Below are positions 60,717 through 64,000 of a DNA stretch of 64,000 bases, one piece after another (the first letter of the stretch is position 1; every line of letters starts with the position of its first letter). Origin of the DNA: Hydromicrobium sp964415365 (lineage in GTDB: Bacteria > Actinomycetota > Humimicrobiia > Humimicrobiales > Humimicrobiaceae); NCBI GenBank assembly GCA_964415365.1, contig CAYPYW010000003.1, positions 1 to 64,000 of the forward strand. The letters are read 5' to 3'. The notes beneath the pieces are model-generated. The model had not been told where the DNA came from. It searched no databases and worked only from the letters and a program-made list of their open reading frames with translations. The position numbers and the translations under genes are program-made.

Positions 60717-61733
60717 ATGGTTAATCAAAGAGATGTAGCTAAAAGAGCAGGTGTATCCTCTGCAACTGTCTCTGCGGTAATAAATAAAAACAAATTTGTA
60801 AGTGAAGATTTAAAAAAGAAAGTAGTCGATGCCATAAATGAATTGAACTATCAGCCGAATATAATTGCGAGAAGCTTAAAAGTCTCGAAAACTTTTACTA
60901 TAGGTATTTTAATACCCAATATAAAAAGCCCGCCCTTTGCATATTTGGTCAGGGCGATGGAGGATGTTATCAGGTCGAATGGTTATGATTTAATCCTGAA
61001 TAGCAGTGAAGAAGATGTAAAGATAGAAAAAGAAGTATTATTAAATTTCAGGGAAAAGAGAGTAGACGGAATGGTGATAGCGCCTTGTGGGAAAGCAAAT
61101 ATTGAATTGTTTGAAACATATAAAATGATTTTACCCATAGTTTTTATAGATAGGGATATCAAGGAACTTAATATGGATTATGTTGGAAGCGATAATTTCA
61201 ATTCCACTTTTAAAACAGTTTCTTATTTGATAGAGCTTGGCCATAAGAATATTTCAATTATTTCTTTGCCAACAGCTTTGTCCACAGGCCAGGAAAGATT
61301 TGAAGGTTATTTAAAAGCTCTTGAAACGAATAAATTAAATATTGATCCCCGGCTTATCAAAGAAGGCAATTTTACCAAGGAGGAAGGTTATAATAAAGCA
61401 ATTGAGGTGTTAAAAAGCAAGGCCCCTCTTGATTCAATCATAATTAGTAATCACTTGATGACTTTAGGATGCATGAAAGCTTTAAAGGAATTTAATCTAA
61501 GTATTCCCGGTGATGTAAGCATAGTTGGCTTTGATGATCTGCCCTGGAACGATTTTTTTGATCCGCCATTGACAGTTGTTTCACAAAAAATGGACTTGAT
61601 AGGTGAAAGAGCTGCAAAATTGATGATTAATAGAATAACTAAATGGAAAAATACCCCAAAAAATACAAGACCAAGAAAAATTATTATCGATTCAGAATTA
61701 ATAATTAGGAATTCTTGCAGGAAGAGAGCGTAA
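60717..61733 (+). CDS. LacI family transcriptional regulator
   Basis: The 338-residue protein has the helix-turn-helix QRDVAKRAGVSSATVSAVIN (about residues 4-23), hinge YQPNIIARSLK and the sugar-sensing domain (TIGILIPNIKSPPFAYLVRA; VSIVGFDDLPW near residue 270; PPLTVVSQ). It resembles the regulator at 12013 in layout. It is second in the operon starting at 59510 and is the obvious ligand of the tandem palindromes at 59462-59485. The inducer is unknown. Confidence 0.93.
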   Translation: MVNQRDVAKRAGVSSATVSAVINKNKFVSEDLKKKVVDAINELNYQPNIIARSLKVSKTFTIGILIPNIKSPPFAYLVRAMEDVIRSNGYDLILNSSEEDVKIEKEVLLNFREKRVDGMVIAPCGKANIELFETYKMILPIVFIDRDIKELNMDYVGSDNFNSTFKTVSYLIELGHKNISIISLPTALSTGQERFEGYLKALETNKLNIDPRLIKEGNFTKEEGYNKAIEVLKSKAPLDSIIISNHLMTLGCMKALKEFNLSIPGDVSIVGFDDLPWNDFFDPPLTVVSQKMDLIGERAAKLMINRITKWKNTPKNTRPRKIIIDSELIIRNSCRKRA

Positions 61734-61841
61734 AATACCAGCTTGACGAGCAAATACATTTAAAAATTCTTTCGTTAAAGCGCATGGGGTGTATACATAA
61801 AATACTAATTGATACCTGGCTTAAATAGGAAGGTTTAAAAA

Positions 61842-62873
61842 ATGAAAGCCGCAGTTTTAGAAGGAATTAAAAAAATGAATATTAGAGAAGTCCCCACCCC
61901 TATGCCAAAGGAAAATGAGGTTTTAGTTAAAGTGAAAGCTTGTGGGATTTGCCAGACGGATTACTCAGCTTACACAGGTGCAAGGACAAATTGGAAACCT
62001 CCTATCATAATGGGGCATGAAATGAGCGGAACTGTTGAAATGTTGGGGGAGAAAGTGTCAGATTTTAAAGAAGGTGACGAGGTAATAGTATGTCCGCTTG
62101 TTTTTTGCGGTGATTGTAGAAATTGCAAGTTGGGTTTATACAATTATTGTCAAAAAGGGATAGCATTGGGCGGAGATGGGCAGGATATCGTTTTAGACGG
62201 AGGATTTGCAGAATATATTTTAGCGCCTGTTTCATCTCTATATTACAAACCTGAAAACATCTCATTTTCTGCTGCAGCGCTGACCGAACCTCTGGCGGGT
62301 TCATATAAAGGATTAATAGAATATACCAATCTAAAGATTTCGGAAGATATTGTGATAATTGGAGCAGGCAGCATGGGCTTATTGGTAACGATGATTGCAT
62401 TAAGAGCAGGTGCGGGGAATGTGATAGTAGTTGATATTTCGGATTATAGATTAGAATTTGCCAGGAAACTTGGAGTGAAGCATGCAATCAATGCGAAAAA
62501 GGATGATGTTAAAGAAAAAGTGTATGAGATACTTCCCAATGGACCGGATATTGTTTTTGAAGCAGCAGGAGCTCTTGAAGCAGCAGATATGACATTTAAT
62601 TTAGTCAGAAGGGGTACAAGGGTAAATATATTTGGTGTAATTGTTCCAGGTGAAATGAAAATATCGCCGGCTGATGTTCATTTTTTAGAAACAAGAGTTG
62701 ATGCTTCTTTTTCAGTGACGCCAAAAGTTATGATGAAGTCAATAGACCTTATGCAAAAAAAATTGATAGACCCTTCAGTGATAGTGACACATAAATTTTC
62801 ACTCGATAACATCCAGGAAGCGTTTGATATGATGCCTGGAGAAGAGAGGATTAAGATAATCATAGAACCTTAA
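61842..62873 (+). CDS. Zinc-dependent alcohol/polyol dehydrogenase
   Basis: The 343-residue medium-chain dehydrogenase has KACGICQTDYSAY (catalytic Cys), GHEMSGTVEMLG (His-Glu), structural zinc cysteines in CGDCRNCKLGLYNYC (about residues 86-100) and the cofactor turn VIIGAGSMGLLVTMIALRAG. It resembles sorbitol, threonine and related dehydrogenases. It lies in the second sugar cluster, after the LacI gene and before a UroD-fold gene. Confidence 0.92.
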   Translation: MKAAVLEGIKKMNIREVPTPMPKENEVLVKVKACGICQTDYSAYTGARTNWKPPIIMGHEMSGTVEMLGEKVSDFKEGDEVIVCPLVFCGDCRNCKLGLYNYCQKGIALGGDGQDIVLDGGFAEYILAPVSSLYYKPENISFSAAALTEPLAGSYKGLIEYTNLKISEDIVIIGAGSMGLLVTMIALRAGAGNVIVVDISDYRLEFARKLGVKHAINAKKDDVKEKVYEILPNGPDIVFEAAGALEAADMTFNLVRRGTRVNIFGVIVPGEMKISPADVHFLETRVDASFSVTPKVMMKSIDLMQKKLIDPSVIVTHKFSLDNIQEAFDMMPGEERIKIIIEP

Positions 62874-62912
62874 AATATTAAAGATCGAATAAATTTTTAG
62901 AAAGTTTAAAAA

Positions 62913-63971
62913 ATGAAAATAAAGTTAAATGAAACAAATGACAGATATTATAACCAGGCACTAAATTTAAAAAAGACCGAAAAAGTACCAATATACTTTC
63001 CTTCACATGGGCATTTTTTAATAGAATGGTTAAAGATTGAAGCCAGAGATTATATTTTGAATCCGGCTGTTACATTAGAATCGCAATTAAAATTTATAGA
63101 AAGATTTAATGGAATAAAAGGTGTGATTGGCCCGGACTATGGAATAGCGCTGCTACCCTCAATATTCGGTGCTAAAGTTCATTGGCAGAAAAACGATGTG
63201 CCGTGGGTTGAACCCTTGATAAAGACAATAAAAGATCTTGAGGATTTCGTAAGTGTAAAAGAACTGCCTGACCCGCTTTATTCAGGGCTCATGCCAGCCT
63301 ATATTTCATCTTTTTATTTTATGAAAAAAGAATTAAAAGACTTGATGCCATTTCCTAAAGCTACCAATTCACCTTACTGTTTTGCGGATTATCTCTGTGG
63401 TTCAGCAAATCTGTATATTTGGGTAAGTGATTATCCGGACCTGGTCGTCAGACTTATGGAGAAATTAAAAAACTACATTATAAAACATCTTAAATGTCTG
63501 CAGGGATTATTCAATTTTGAATATGATTCTATTCTTATAAAAGATGACCAGTCTTCTTATTTATCTCCAGAACAATTCAAAAAGTTTGTAAACCCATTTT
63601 GTGAAGAGGTAATCCAGGAAATCGGCACAAATAACAATATTTATAAGATGTGGCACAGCGATGGAACTCTTTTTAATAATATAGAGAATATGATTTCACT
63701 AAAGATAAATGCACTGTGTTTTTTTGATCCAAGTGTTGATATAGAAGTATACAGGAATAAAGTAGGCGGAAAGATCTGTTTAATTGGTAATGTCCATCCA
63801 TTGAAAGTATTGAGGGAAGGCACTCCGGAAGATGTAACGGATGAGTGCATAAGACAGATAAGAATCATGAAAAATATAGGTGGCTATGTACTTTCACCTG
63901 GGGGTGAAATTGCTGCCGGAACACCGGAAAAAAATATCGACGCCATGATAGAAAGTACAAAAATATTTTAG
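62913..63971 (+). CDS. Uroporphyrinogen decarboxylase-fold protein
   Basis: The 352-residue protein begins KIKLNETNDRYYNQALNLKK and has VPIYFPSHGHFLIEWL, IKDDQSSYLSPEQFKKFVNP, YKMWHSDGTLFNNIENMISL, ICLIGNVHPLKVLREGTPED and GYVLSPGGEIAAGTPEKNID, the UroD-fold pattern. HSDG replaces the HxCG of zinc-dependent methyltransferases, and the haem-type arginine motif is absent. It is the third intact member of this superfamily in the window. The AAGGAAGGTG after its stop suggests another gene starts beyond the window. Confidence 0.82.
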   Translation: MKIKLNETNDRYYNQALNLKKTEKVPIYFPSHGHFLIEWLKIEARDYILNPAVTLESQLKFIERFNGIKGVIGPDYGIALLPSIFGAKVHWQKNDVPWVEPLIKTIKDLEDFVSVKELPDPLYSGLMPAYISSFYFMKKELKDLMPFPKATNSPYCFADYLCGSANLYIWVSDYPDLVVRLMEKLKNYIIKHLKCLQGLFNFEYDSILIKDDQSSYLSPEQFKKFVNPFCEEVIQEIGTNNNIYKMWHSDGTLFNNIENMISLKINALCFFDPSVDIEVYRNKVGGKICLIGNVHPLKVLREGTPEDVTDECIRQIRIMKNIGGYVLSPGGEIAAGTPEKNIDAMIESTKIF

Positions 63972-64000
63972 TAAAAAGGAAGGTGATATAAAGGAAGGTG

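Overview
This window is an AT-rich bacterial contig. It holds one 100-base run of N at 55427-55526, so it is probably a scaffold from a draft or metagenome assembly. Gene content suggests an anaerobic fermentative heterotroph: ferredoxin-rich glutamate synthase, many radical-SAM and Fe-S proteins, rubredoxin, several sugar or organic-acid uptake clusters, and no respiratory chain genes. A GAF-ANTAR antiterminator and a DUF5667 protein paired with an ECF sigma factor are features I associate with deep, low-GC Actinomycetota (for example Humimicrobiia-like lineages). The Atribacterota remain possible; the lineage call is inference only.

Layout. 1-7.9 kb: tRNA-Glu, a GAF-ANTAR regulator, class II fructose-bisphosphate aldolase, then a five-gene split glutamate synthase operon. 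Its leader carries two hexaloop hairpins and an overlapping intrinsic terminator, the architecture known for ANTAR RNA targets. 7.9-11.7 kb: a DUF72 gene, a GH1 glycosidase, a DUF72 C-terminal fragment and two decayed toxin-antitoxin modules (BrnT/BrnA and HigB/HigA). 11.9-24.6 kb: a LacI-controlled carbohydrate cluster with a CUT1 ABC transporter lacking its ATPase, an amidohydrolase, a glutamine-amidotransferase-like protein, a UroD-fold protein, an aldo/keto reductase, an FGGY kinase and a zinc dehydrogenase. 24.9-30.8 kb: a glycosyltransferase, PlsY, an ABC-2 exporter, ArsM, an AbrB-type protein of the HgcAB-associated family and a rubredoxin. 31.0-33.3 kb: two overlapping radical SAM genes, visibly richer in G+C than their surroundings. 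33.3-39.9 kb: HtrA protease, a two-component system, an AbrB-led ABC-2 exporter operon and a MITE-like element. 39.9-41.3 kb: a DUF4202 protein and a nitroreductase. 41.3-54.0 kb: a DeoR-controlled divergent locus with a complete branched-chain-amino-acid-type ABC transporter, two phosphoenolpyruvate-hydrolase-family TIM barrels, a Tm-1-like ATP-binding protein, a third TIM barrel, a small muconolactone-isomerase-like protein, an MFS permease and a HAD phosphatase. 54.0-56.5 kb: an ECF sigma factor with a DUF5667 membrane protein, the scaffold gap, an Asn/Tyr/His-rich secreted protein and a small membrane protein. 56.6-64.0 kb: a DUF4432 epimerase-like protein, a CUT1 ATPase, and a second LacI-controlled cluster with two UroD-fold proteins and a zinc dehydrogenase.

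How parts may work together. The ANTAR protein at 217-933 is the obvious candidate to control the glutamate synthase leader 1.3 kb downstream of it. The ATPase at 58133-59245 could energise the ATPase-less sugar transporter at 13337-16663. The 41-53 kb locus reads as one import-and-degrade pathway for an unknown small acid. It contains the bacterial split form of the two domains of the plant Tm-1 protein, which in my view makes it the best candidate for an undescribed catabolic system here.
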